Origin: DAIDKA01 sp036489445
Lineage (GTDB): Bacteria > Pseudomonadota > Gammaproteobacteria > Steroidobacterales > Steroidobacteraceae
Reading direction: 5' to 3'
DNA length: 15,529 nucleotides
Assembly (NCBI GenBank): GCA_036489445.1
Contig: DASXFV010000078.1
Location: forward strand, 1 to 15,529
How positions within the stretch are numbered: the stretch's first letter is position 1; each line of letters begins with the position of its first letter. The position numbers and the translations under genes are program-made. Of the stretch, positions 5,941 through 15,529 are shown piece after piece. Under the pieces are notes generated by a model. It was not told the origin of the DNA. It made no database searches and saw only the letters and a program-made list of their open reading frames with translations.

Positions 5941-8742
5941 ATGGACAAGCTCTACGCGCCGCAGGACATCGAGCGGCGCATCTACGAACGTTGGGAACAG
6001 CACGGCTGGTTCGCACCTCGCGGCTCCGGGGAGCCGTTCTGTATTGTCATTCCGCCGCCGAATGTCACCGGCACTTTGCACATGGGCCACGCCTTCCAGC
6101 ACACGCTGATGGACGCCCTCATCCGCCACCAGCGCATGCGCGGCGCGGATGCCCTGTGGCAATCCGGTACCGACCATGCGGGCATCGCCACCCAGATGGT
6201 GGTCGAGCGGCAGCTGGAGGCCCAGGGTCAGCATCGCAGCGAGCTGTCGCGCGAGCAGTTCGTCGCGCGCGTGTGGCAGTGGAAGGAGGAATCCGGCGGC
6301 ACCATCTGCGCGCAGATGCGTCGGCTCGGTGATTCCGTCGATTGGGTTCGCGATCGCTTCACCATGGATGCGGGGCTGTCCCACGCCGTCGTCGAGGCCT
6401 TTGTGCGCCTGCATTCGGAAGGGCTCATCTATCGGGGCAAGCGATTGGTGAACTGGGACCCGGTGCTGCTGACCGCGCTGTCGGACCTGGAAGTCCAGGG
6501 CGAGGAGGAAGACGGTCACCTCTGGCACTTGAGTTATCCGCTGGCAGACGCCAGCGACCGCGTCATCGTGGCCACGACACGCCCTGAGACCATGCTCGGG
6601 GACAGTGCCGTCGCCGTGAATCCCGAGGACGAACGCTATCGTCATCTCATCGGCCGCAAGATCCGCCTGCCGCTGAGCGAACGGCTGATTCCCATTATCG
6701 CGGACGACTACGTGGACGCCGCATTCGGTTCGGGCTGCGTGAAGATCACGCCGGCGCATGACTTCAATGACTATGAGATCGGCAAGCGCCACAACCTGGC
6801 CCAGATCAACATCTTCACACCCCAGGCGAAGATCAATGACAATGCGCCGGCGCGGTTCGTCGGCCTGGACCGCTACGAGGCGCGCAAGCGCATCGTAGCG
6901 GAAATGCAGCAGGCGGGACTGCTCGCACGAATCGACAAACACCGCCATGTCGTGCCGCGAGGCGACCGCTCGGGAGTCGTGCTGGAGCCGTATCTCACGG
7001 ACCAGTGGTATGTGAAGGTCGAGCCGCTCGCAAGGCACGCCGAGGCCGCGGTTCGCGACGGCCGCACGCGGTTCGTGCCCGAGAACTGGTCGCGCACCTA
7101 CTTTGAATGGATGAAGAACATCCACGACTGGTGCATCAGCCGCCAGTTGTGGTGGGGCCATCGCATCCCGGCCTGGTATGACAGCGCGGGTAATGTGTAT
7201 GTGGGCCGTGACGAGGCCGACGCGCGCGCCCGGCATCAGCTGGGTCCGACGGTGGCACTCACCCAGGATACCGACGTCCTGGATACCTGGTTCTCCTCGG
7301 CGTTGTGGCCGTTCTCCACCCTGGGATGGCCGCAGGCCACCCCTGAACTGCACAAGTTCTATCCCACCAATGTGCTGGTGACAGGCTTCGACATCATTTT
7401 CTTCTGGGTCGCCCGGATGATGATGTTCGGCCTGAAGTTCACCGGCGAGGTGCCGTTCCGCGAGATCTATATCACCGGCCTGATCCTCGATGAATTCGGG
7501 GAGAAGATGTCCAAGTCCAAGGGCAATGTCATCGACCCGCTGGATATCGTCGATGGCATCGGACTGGATGCGCTGCTGGCCAAGCGCACCAGCGGTCTCA
7601 TGCAGCCGCAGCTCAAACCGGCAATCGAAAAGCACACCCGCAGGCAGTTCCCCGCGGGCATCGCCGCCCATGGCACCGACGCCCTGCGATTCACACTGGC
7701 GGCGCTCGCCACACCGACGCGCGAGATCCGCTTCGACCTGGCGCGCGTCGAGGGGTACCGCAAGTTCTGCAACAAGCTGTGGAATGCCGCGCGCTTCGTA
7801 CTGTTGACGGTTGATCCTGCCGCCGCCGACGGCAGTGCAACACCGGCCGCCGCGCCCGGAGCGACCGCCGTGGCACCCGAGCTGAGCACCGCCGATCGCT
7901 GGATCCGTGCGCGCTTCGGGCGCCTGCTCGAGGAGGTGGAAACGGCCTTCAAGGACTATCGCTTCGACTTCGCGGCCAGCGCTCTGTACCAGTTCACCTG
8001 GTACGAGTTCTGTGACTGGTACCTGGAGTTCACCAAGCCGGTGCTGCAGTCCGCTGAGTCATCCCCGACGGCGCGCAGCGCCGCACGCGCCACGCTGCTG
8101 GAAATCCTCGAAGCCCTGCTGCGGGCCCTGCATCCGCTGATGCCGTTCATCACCGAGGAGATCTGGCAGAAGGTCGCGCCGCTTGCCGGCCGCGCCGGAC
8201 CGTCGGTCATGGTGGCGCCATACCCCAAGGCCCGCGATTTTCCTGCCGATGAGCCAGCCGAGCAGGACATCACCTGGGTGCAGCAGTTCGTGCTGGCCGT
8301 GCGACAGATCCGCAGCGAGATGACCATCGCACCCTCGCGGCGCATTCCGGTGCTGCTGCGGGGCGCAGGCGATGCCGATTGGCAACGTGTCCTGCGCAAT
8401 CGCGCGTCGCTGGAACATCTGGCGGGCCTTTCGGGCATTGAACGGCTTGCCACCCCACAGGATGCACCGCGGTCCGCCACTGCGATGCTCGGTGAGGTGA
8501 ACATTCTGGTTCCCATGGCGGGGCTGATTGACACCGCGGCCGAAGTGGAGCGGCTGACCAGGCGCCTCGCCAAAGCCATGCAGGACCTGGCAAAAACCCA
8601 CGCCAAGCTGGCCAGCGAAACCTTTGTGCGCAATGCGCCCGCAGCCGTCGTCCAGGCTGAGCGTGACCGGCAGGCCGAGCAGGAGCGCACCGTGACCGAA
8701 TTGCAGGCGCAGCTGGATGCCATGCGCAAGCAGGGTGAATGA
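5941..8742 (+). CDS. valS: valyl-tRNA synthetase
   Basis: A 933-residue class Ia aminoacyl-tRNA synthetase that charges tRNA-Val and edits misactivated threonine. In order it shows the catalytic HIGH-type motif HMGH at 47-50 (PPPNVTGTLHMGH), the CP1 editing insertion (about 180-400), the DWCISRQLWWGH stretch, KMSKS at 522-526, the anticodon-binding domain from about 650 (TADRW, FCDWYLEFTKP) and the C-terminal coiled coil from about 862. Size fits E. coli ValS (951). The frame is open from ATGs at 5890 and 5908, but MDKLYAPQDIERRIYERW at 5941 aligns with the E. coli N-terminus, and 5908 lies inside the -10 box. An Ala/Pro-rich linker at 625-646 is longer than in E. coli. Its stop overlaps the next start as ATGA. 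Confidence 0.97.
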   Translation: MDKLYAPQDIERRIYERWEQHGWFAPRGSGEPFCIVIPPPNVTGTLHMGHAFQHTLMDALIRHQRMRGADALWQSGTDHAGIATQMVVERQLEAQGQHRSELSREQFVARVWQWKEESGGTICAQMRRLGDSVDWVRDRFTMDAGLSHAVVEAFVRLHSEGLIYRGKRLVNWDPVLLTALSDLEVQGEEEDGHLWHLSYPLADASDRVIVATTRPETMLGDSAVAVNPEDERYRHLIGRKIRLPLSERLIPIIADDYVDAAFGSGCVKITPAHDFNDYEIGKRHNLAQINIFTPQAKINDNAPARFVGLDRYEARKRIVAEMQQAGLLARIDKHRHVVPRGDRSGVVLEPYLTDQWYVKVEPLARHAEAAVRDGRTRFVPENWSRTYFEWMKNIHDWCISRQLWWGHRIPAWYDSAGNVYVGRDEADARARHQLGPTVALTQDTDVLDTWFSSALWPFSTLGWPQATPELHKFYPTNVLVTGFDIIFFWVARMMMFGLKFTGEVPFREIYITGLILDEFGEKMSKSKGNVIDPLDIVDGIGLDALLAKRTSGLMQPQLKPAIEKHTRRQFPAGIAAHGTDALRFTLAALATPTREIRFDLARVEGYRKFCNKLWNAARFVLLTVDPAAADGSATPAAAPGATAVAPELSTADRWIRARFGRLLEEVETAFKDYRFDFAASALYQFTWYEFCDWYLEFTKPVLQSAESSPTARSAARATLLEILEALLRALHPLMPFITEEIWQKVAPLAGRAGPSVMVAPYPKARDFPADEPAEQDITWVQQFVLAVRQIRSEMTIAPSRRIPVLLRGAGDADWQRVLRNRASLEHLAGLSGIERLATPQDAPRSATAMLGEVNILVPMAGLIDTAAEVERLTRRLAKAMQDLAKTHAKLASETFVRNAPAAVVQAERDRQAEQERTVTELQAQLDAMRKQGE

Positions 8743-9680
8743 CCGAAGATCCAGGCACGCAGCGCAGTCGCAGCCTGGTTCAGGCCCTCGCCGCCGTGGA
8801 GCGCATCATCCTGGGAAAACCCGCCCAGGTGCGCTTATGCCTGGCCTGCCTGCTGGCTCGCGGGCATCTGTTGATCGAGGACGTTCCGGGCGTGGGCAAG
8901 ACCACCCTCGCCCACGCACTGGCGCACATCCTGGGGCTGGCATGGCAGCGGGTGCAGTTCACCAGCGATCTGCTGCCGGCCGACATCATCGGCGTCTCGG
9001 TATTTGACCGGACCACGCAGCAGTTTCATTTCAGACGCGGGCCGCTGTTCACCCAGCTGTTGCTGGCGGACGAGGTCAATCGCGCCAGCCCCCGCACCCA
9101 GAGTGCGTTGCTGGAGGCGATGGAGGAGCGACAGGTCAGCGTGGACCTGACAACCTTTCGCTTGCCCGAGCCGTTCTTTGTCGTGGCCACCCAGAATCCT
9201 CACGAGCAGCTGGGCACCTTTGCGCTGCCGGAATCACAGCTGGACCGGTTCCTGATGCGCGTCAGCTTGGGCTACCCCGATGCGGCATCGGAGCGGCGCT
9301 TGCTGCAGGGGGATGAGCCGCGCGAGCAGCTCGCACAGACCGCGCCCGCGCTGAACCCAGCGGCCATCCTGGGCATGCAGCAGGCCGTCCGCCAGGTGCA
9401 CCGTTCCGATGTGTTCCTGGACTACGTACAACGTCTGGTCGATCACACGCGCCGACGTGCTGACCTGAAATTGGGGCTGTCACCACGTGCCGCTTTGGGT
9501 CTGGTGCACGCCGCGCAGGCGCATGCCTTCATTGTCGGACGCGACACGGTGTTGCCCGAGGATGTGCAGGCAGTGCTGCCAGCGGTGGTCGCCCATCGCC
9601 TCGAGCATCGGGATGCCGGTCGCGGCGCGGACCCGGATCTTGCCGCGGAACTCATCCGTGCCGTTCCCGTTCCCCCCTGA
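8739..9680 (+). CDS. MoxR-family AAA+ ATPase
   Basis: A 313-residue cytosolic AAA+ ATPase of the MoxR group, thought to act as a chaperone or activator for partner proteins, often ones encoded beside it. Motifs: Walker A GVGKTT at 51-56, the SDLLPADIIG stretch at 76-85, Walker B LLLADEVNR at 107-115, sensor 1 ATQNP at 150-154, arginine-finger region ESQLDRF at 165-171, and the C-terminal lid with LSPRA typical of sensor 2. All ATPase residues are present and the length is usual. The ATG at 8739 overlaps the valS stop by four bases, with AGGG only 3 nt upstream, so translation is probably coupled to valS. A DUF58 protein and a transglutaminase follow, the classic MoxR neighbours. The VWA, DUF4381 and BatD partners found in larger clusters are absent. 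Confidence 0.93.
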   Translation: MTEDPGTQRSRSLVQALAAVERIILGKPAQVRLCLACLLARGHLLIEDVPGVGKTTLAHALAHILGLAWQRVQFTSDLLPADIIGVSVFDRTTQQFHFRRGPLFTQLLLADEVNRASPRTQSALLEAMEERQVSVDLTTFRLPEPFFVVATQNPHEQLGTFALPESQLDRFLMRVSLGYPDAASERRLLQGDEPREQLAQTAPALNPAAILGMQQAVRQVHRSDVFLDYVQRLVDHTRRRADLKLGLSPRAALGLVHAAQAHAFIVGRDTVLPEDVQAVLPAVVAHRLEHRDAGRGADPDLAAELIRAVPVPP

Positions 9681-9704
9681 CACGGACGGCTGCTGGCACT
9701 GCGG

Positions 9705-10673
9705 ATGCGCGCCTTCATGCAACGCCGGATGGCCGCCTGGATGCGGCGCAGGCAGGGAGCTGACCTGCTGCCGGTAACCTTGCAGCGGCGTCGGCTGTAC
9801 ATTCTGCCCACACGCACCGGCATCGCCTACGCCGTGCTACTGCTGCTCATGCTGGTCGCGGGACTCAACTACGCCAACAGTCTGGCCCTGCTCATGACCT
9901 TTCTGCTCGCCGGGCTGGCGCTGGTGGCCATGCATTCCTGCCATCGCAATCTTCTGGGGCTGCGGATCACCGAGCTGTCAGCACCGGACAGCTTCGCAGG
10001 CGGGCGGGTCGCGGTGCAGCTGCGACTGGCCAGTTCCGGGACACGCCCGCACATCGGAATTGAACTGGACGGCACCGGCCGACCCGCGGTGACCTGTGCG
10101 GTGCCAGGGGCTGGGGAGATTGGGGTGCAGCTGATGCTCGCCACCCCGCAACGCGGCGCGACACCCATTGGCCGCCTGCGGATCGCGACCACCTGGCCAT
10201 TCGGGCTGTTTCGCACCTGGACCTGGCTGCATGTCACCTCCCAGGTGATCATCTACCCACGACCCGAAGGCGAGCGGCCCATGCCGGCGGCGCTCGGAGC
10301 GCGCGGCGCAACGGCGCTGCGAAAGTCCGCTGAAATCGATGAGTGGGCCAGCTTGCGTGCCTTCCGCGACGGGGACTCACCGCGCCAAGTGGCCTGGAAG
10401 GCGTATGCGCGCGGCGCCCCCCTGCTGGTCAAGGAATACACCGCCAGCGGCGGCGCCGCGCGGCTGTTCGATTTTGCGGCGCTCGCCGGCCTCGACACCG
10501 AACAGCGCCTGTCACAGCTGACGCAGTGGATCGTGCGTGCCGCGGCGGAAGGGGAACGCTTCGGCCTGCAGCTGCCGCAGCGACTGATCAGCCTGGATCA
10601 CGGCTCGGCCCACCGCCAGGCGTGCCTGCGAGCGCTCGCGCTGTATGGCTTCGAGGCGCCACCTGATGCTTGA
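9705..10673 (+). CDS. DUF58 domain membrane protein
   Basis: A 322-residue protein of the DUF58 family, of unknown biochemical role, nearly always encoded next to MoxR ATPases. A basic N-terminus (RRMAAWMRRRQ) leads to two membrane segments at about 39-55 and 59-77, in the family-typical context LPTRTGIAYA...LNYANSLALLMTFLLAG. After a beta-rich stretch (about 85-190, ending IIYPRP) comes the DUF58 signature DEWASLRAFRDGDSPRQVAWKAYAR split across 212-236. The C-terminus (about 250-322) is probably cytoplasmic. The start is uncertain among ATGs at 9705, 9717 and 9729, none with a good Shine-Dalgarno. It lies 24 bp after the MoxR gene and overlaps the next gene by 8 bp, so the three should be co-expressed. 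Confidence 0.9.
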   Translation: MRAFMQRRMAAWMRRRQGADLLPVTLQRRRLYILPTRTGIAYAVLLLLMLVAGLNYANSLALLMTFLLAGLALVAMHSCHRNLLGLRITELSAPDSFAGGRVAVQLRLASSGTRPHIGIELDGTGRPAVTCAVPGAGEIGVQLMLATPQRGATPIGRLRIATTWPFGLFRTWTWLHVTSQVIIYPRPEGERPMPAALGARGATALRKSAEIDEWASLRAFRDGDSPRQVAWKAYARGAPLLVKEYTASGGAARLFDFAALAGLDTEQRLSQLTQWIVRAAAEGERFGLQLPQRLISLDHGSAHRQACLRALALYGFEAPPDA

Positions 10674-12604
10674 TCAGAGCCGCGCCAGCCAGATCCGGAC
10701 CACGCGCTGGGTGGTCGGCGCCTTTGTGTTCGGCGCACTGCTGCACCTGGGCCAGTTGCCGCTATGGGTGCTGGCGCTCGCCTGCGGCGGCGGCGCGTGG
10801 GCACTGGCGGCCGCTCAGGGATACGCTCGCCTGCCGGGTCGGCTGTTCAAGCTGTCCCTTACCGTGTTGCTGATCGGCACGGTGATGGCTATGTTCCACA
10901 CTCTCAACGGGCTCAACGCGGGCTCGGCGCTGTTGGTGTTGATGGGCGCCGTGAAACTGCTGGAGGCGAGGTCGCGGCGCGACCGGTTGATCGTCGTAGG
11001 AGTCGGATTCTATCTGCTGCTGGCCGCCTGCCTGGTATCCCAGGAGCTGCCGCGAGTGCCGCTATACCTGTTACAGGCCTGGGTTTGCTGTACGGCCCTG
11101 CTCTTCGCCTCGCATCCGGAGGCGCCACTGCCCACGCGCGCATCGGCGCTGGTGAGCGCGCGCAGTTTAGGCCTGGCACTACCGCTGACGCTGCTGCTGT
11201 TCGCCGTGTTCCCGCGCCTGACCGGATCGTTCTGGTCCTTAGGAGGCGCCAACCAGGCACAGACCGGACTGTCTGACACCATGAGCCCGGGGAGCATCTC
11301 GGAGTTGGGAACCTCCTCCGAGCCGGTCTTCAGGGTCTGGTTTGACGCAGCGCCGCCGCCGCCGCAGGAGCGTTACTGGCGCGGTCCGGTGCTGCACGAC
11401 TTCGATGGCTATACCTGGACCCGCAGCCACGGCGGCTTCTACCAAGCCGAAACCCTGGAATACCTGGGGCCCGCCTATCGCTACAGGATCAGGCTGGAAC
11501 CGGATTCCAGTCCCTGGTGGCCGGCGCTGGACACCGTGCGGACGGCCCAAGCGCCCGGTACCTCGATCACGTCCGACCGGCAACTGGTGGCATACCGACC
11601 CGTCCACGACGCAGTCAGCTACTCCGCGGTCTCCTATACCGCCACCGAGTCGCACGATCAGTTGTCGCGCATCGCGCGCGGGTTCGATTCCAGTTTTCTG
11701 CCCGGACGCAATCCGCGCACCCAGGCACTGGCCCGAGCCCTGCGCGCCGCCGCCCCGGACGCCCCGACCTATGTGGCACGGATCCTGGCCCTGTTTCGCG
11801 ACGGTCACTTTGAATACACCCTGACGCCACCGTTGCTGGACCTGAATTCCATCGACGATTTTCTGTTCAACACACGGCGCGGATTCTGCGGACATTTCGC
11901 CTCCGCATTTGCATTGCTGATGCGCGCCGGCGGCGTCCCCGCACGCGTTGTGACCGGCTATCAGGGCGGTGAGTGGAATCCGCTCGGCGGCTACCTGCTG
12001 ATCCGGCGCTCCGATGCGCACGCCTGGGTGGAGATCTGGGAGGACGGGCGTGGCTGGGTGCGGGTCGATCCCACCGCTGTCGTAGCGCCTGAGCGGTTGC
12101 GCCGGGGGATCCTTGACCTGCTGCCCGGCGCCGGATCGATGCCGGAACGGCTCATGCACGAGTTCTCATGGTTGCAGCAGGGCCATGAAGTGTGGGACGC
12201 GATCAACGCCTGGTGGAGCACGCAGGTGGTGGCCTACAACTACAGCTCACAGCTGCGCCTGCTGGGCTGGCTGGGTTTCGACAATCCACGCTGGCAGCAG
12301 CTGGGCTGGTTGCTGGCTGGTGGTCTCGCCCTCTGGCTGGCCGTGATCAGCTGGCAATTTGGCCGCGTACGCGCCGCATCCAAGCCGGACCGGCTGGCGC
12401 GTGCCTATCTGCGACTGTGTTCGCGGCTGGCGCGCGCCGGCGCGGTGCGACAGCCTCACCAGGGACCGTTGGCCTATGCCGATTCCGTTGCCGGCTCCGC
12501 CGCATCGGCCGTGCAGGCTCGCGAGTTGCTGCAGCAGTATGCCCAGCTGCGCTATGGCCGCCATGCGCCCACCGTCGCGGATCTGCGGGACTTCGAACGG
12601 CGCG

Positions 12605-14221
<1,617 letters not shown>

Positions 14222-14255
14222 TTTCCCCAAACCTGTACACAGCGTTGCCCAAAAT

Positions 14256-14261
14256 ATTATA
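14256..14261 (-). promoter_or_regulatory. consensus -10 box for prfC overlapping the upstream stop codon
   Basis: On the minus strand TATAAT reads from 14261 to 14256, within CGGCTATAAT, and the TAA stop of the exporter (14259-14257) is its middle. Transcription would start near 14249, giving a 28-nt leader to prfC. No clear -35 is present at 16-18 bp. It suggests prfC has its own promoter although it follows the exporter by only 35 bp. Confidence 0.5.
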
Positions 14262-15529
14262 GCCGAGGCACGATCCGTGGCCTGACCGGTGTCTTGCCCA
14301 CCAGGATCGTGACCGCCGCGCCCACCAGCAGTACCGTGGAGATGATTAACGATTCCCGGGCACCTGGGATAAACGCATTCGCCTGGCCTATGAGCGAACC
14401 AAACAGGGCGACTCCCAGCACGCTGCCGGTTTGTCGCGTCGCGTTGAGAACGCCGGCGGCCACGCCCGAACGCGCCTTCTCGACGCTGCCGAGCAGCGTC
14501 GAGGTGAGTGGCGGGACCAGGAGCCCGAGGCCCGCTCCCATCGCCAGCATCGGCCCACATATCAGCCAGTAACTGGTGCCGCGTCCGATGCCGAAGAGGG
14601 CCAGGCAGCCGGTGCCCGCAATGAGCGCTCCTGCGGCAATGATCAGCGGCGCGCCAAATCGTTCCGCTGCGCGCGCAGCCACCAGGTTTACCGGCAGCAC
14701 TGCGCCCATCATGGGCAGAAAGGCGAGACCGGTTGCCAGAGCAGTCAAACCGTTGACCCGCTGAAAATACAAACTGAGTACAAAAATGAGACCATAAAAG
14801 GCGACGTTCACCAGCAGACCGACCACCGATGTCAGCGTGAACATTCTATGATTGAACAGCGAAAGCGGCAGCATGGGCTGCTGCGCGCGCCGTTCGCGCC
14901 AGATGAAAAGTGCCGCCAGAATGGCGAAGGCGCCAAAGCCTGCCAGTACCAGGGGATGCCTCCAGCCCAAGACTCCGCCTTCGATCATCGCCCCGGCCAG
15001 ACAGCCCAGGGCGCCGGTTCCGGTCACCTGTCCGGGCAAATCCAGCTCGCGGTTGGCTGATTGCACCGTCTCATCCGCATAGCGCCAGGTCAGCCACAGA
15101 CCCGCGAGACCGATCGGCAGATTGACCAGAAATATGCTGCGCCAACCCACCAGGGCGATGAGGACGCCGCCTGCGAGCGGGCCCGCCGTAAGGGCCAGGC
15201 TCGCCCCAGCCGCCCAGATGCCCACCGCTCTGCCGCGTTCCTTCTCCTCACGGTAGACATGATTGAGAAGGGCGAGCGAGTTGGGAACCAGAATGGCTGC
15301 AGCCATGCCCTGCACGAGCCGCGCCGCGATCAGGCTCACGGGCCCCGGCGCCAACGCGCATGCAAGCGATGCGGTCGTAAACAGCGCGAAGCCCGTCATG
15401 AAGACCTTCTTCGCTCCGAGTCGATCGCCCAGGGCGCCCGCCGTCAGAATCAGGGCGGCAAACGCGATCGTGTAGCTGCTGACAACCCACTGCAGCTCGG
15501 ACACACCCCCGCCCAGCGAGGAGCCCATG
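14257..15529 (-). CDS. MFS multidrug exporter, EmrB/QacA (DHA2) type, N-terminus cut by window edge
   Basis: At least 423 residues of a major-facilitator drug:proton antiporter, an inner-membrane exporter. The visible part starts with SELQWVVSSYTIAFAALILTAG, which is the second membrane helix in this family. The first helix, with its usual motif around D..TVVNVALP, is missing, so the Met at the edge is internal and the gene continues to the right. Motif A is GALGDRLGAKKV (31-42 of the visible part) and motif C is GPLAGG (116-121), followed by GWRSIFLVNLPIG typical of DHA2 proteins. About twelve or more further membrane segments follow, consistent with a 14-helix exporter. The substrate cannot be told. 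No membrane-fusion partner is visible downstream; prfC follows 35 bp on. Confidence 0.9.
   Translation of the reverse strand, partial: MGSSLGGGVSELQWVVSSYTIAFAALILTAGALGDRLGAKKVFMTGFALFTTASLACALAPGPVSLIAARLVQGMAAAILVPNSLALLNHVYREEKERGRAVGIWAAGASLALTAGPLAGGVLIALVGWRSIFLVNLPIGLAGLWLTWRYADETVQSANRELDLPGQVTGTGALGCLAGAMIEGGVLGWRHPLVLAGFGAFAILAALFIWRERRAQQPMLPLSLFNHRMFTLTSVVGLLVNVAFYGLIFVLSLYFQRVNGLTALATGLAFLPMMGAVLPVNLVAARAAERFGAPLIIAAGALIAGTGCLALFGIGRGTSYWLICGPMLAMGAGLGLLVPPLTSTLLGSVEKARSGVAAGVLNATRQTGSVLGVALFGSLIGQANAFIPGARESLIISTVLLVGAAVTILVGKTPVRPRIVPRL

Noticed and set aside
5923..7671. 582-codon open frame on the minus strand within valS
   Set aside because: Antisense to clear valyl-tRNA synthetase sequence; the composition is shadow-like and there is no start signal or domain.
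14222..14560. N-terminal extension of prfC by 113 codons
   Set aside because: It lies inside the exporter gene in another frame, has no RF3 similarity, and the E. coli-like N-terminus starts at 14221.

Overview
The window reads as chromosomal DNA of a high-GC Gram-negative bacterium, most likely a gammaproteobacterium. The support is the LPS-export permease pair LptF/LptG, the DNA polymerase III chi subunit, release factor RF3, and the order lptG-lptF divergent from pepA-holC-valS, the same arrangement as in Escherichia coli. I cannot name a genus. Coding density is very high and I see no rRNA, tRNA, insertion sequence, prophage or CRISPR array.

Layout. 1-173: a short non-assigned stretch upstream of an aldehyde dehydrogenase; its minus strand holds an open frame cut by the left edge. 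174-1634 (+): aldehyde dehydrogenase, tail to tail with lptG, with 7 bp between the stops. 1642-3812 (-): lptF-lptG, overlapping by ATGA, with a 20-bp perfect palindrome abutting the lptG start. 3813-3937: divergent control region. 3938-12657 (+): six co-oriented genes, pepA, holC, valS, a MoxR-type AAA+ ATPase, a DUF58 membrane protein and a TgpA-type transglutaminase; three of the five junctions have short gaps (24, 59 and 24 bp) and two overlap. 12605-14221 (-): prfC, whose 3' end overlaps the 3' end of the transglutaminase gene by 53 bp. 14257 to the right edge (-): an EmrB/QacA-like MFS exporter cut off at its N-terminus.

How it fits together. lptF and lptG encode the inner-membrane half of the LPS extraction machine. 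pepA, holC, valS and prfC are housekeeping genes of peptide turnover, replication, tRNA charging and translation termination. The MoxR/DUF58/TgpA trio is a widespread but poorly understood envelope-associated module, here joined to valS by an ATGA overlap.

Nothing in the window is clearly a new system. The points most worth checking are small architectural ones: the lptF/lptG hairpin, the TTG start of lptF, the ambiguous holC start (CTG with an ideal ribosome binding site versus GTG without one), the valS-coupled MoxR module, the coding-on-coding tgpA/prfC overlap, and twin CGGCTATAAT promoter elements before valS and prfC.
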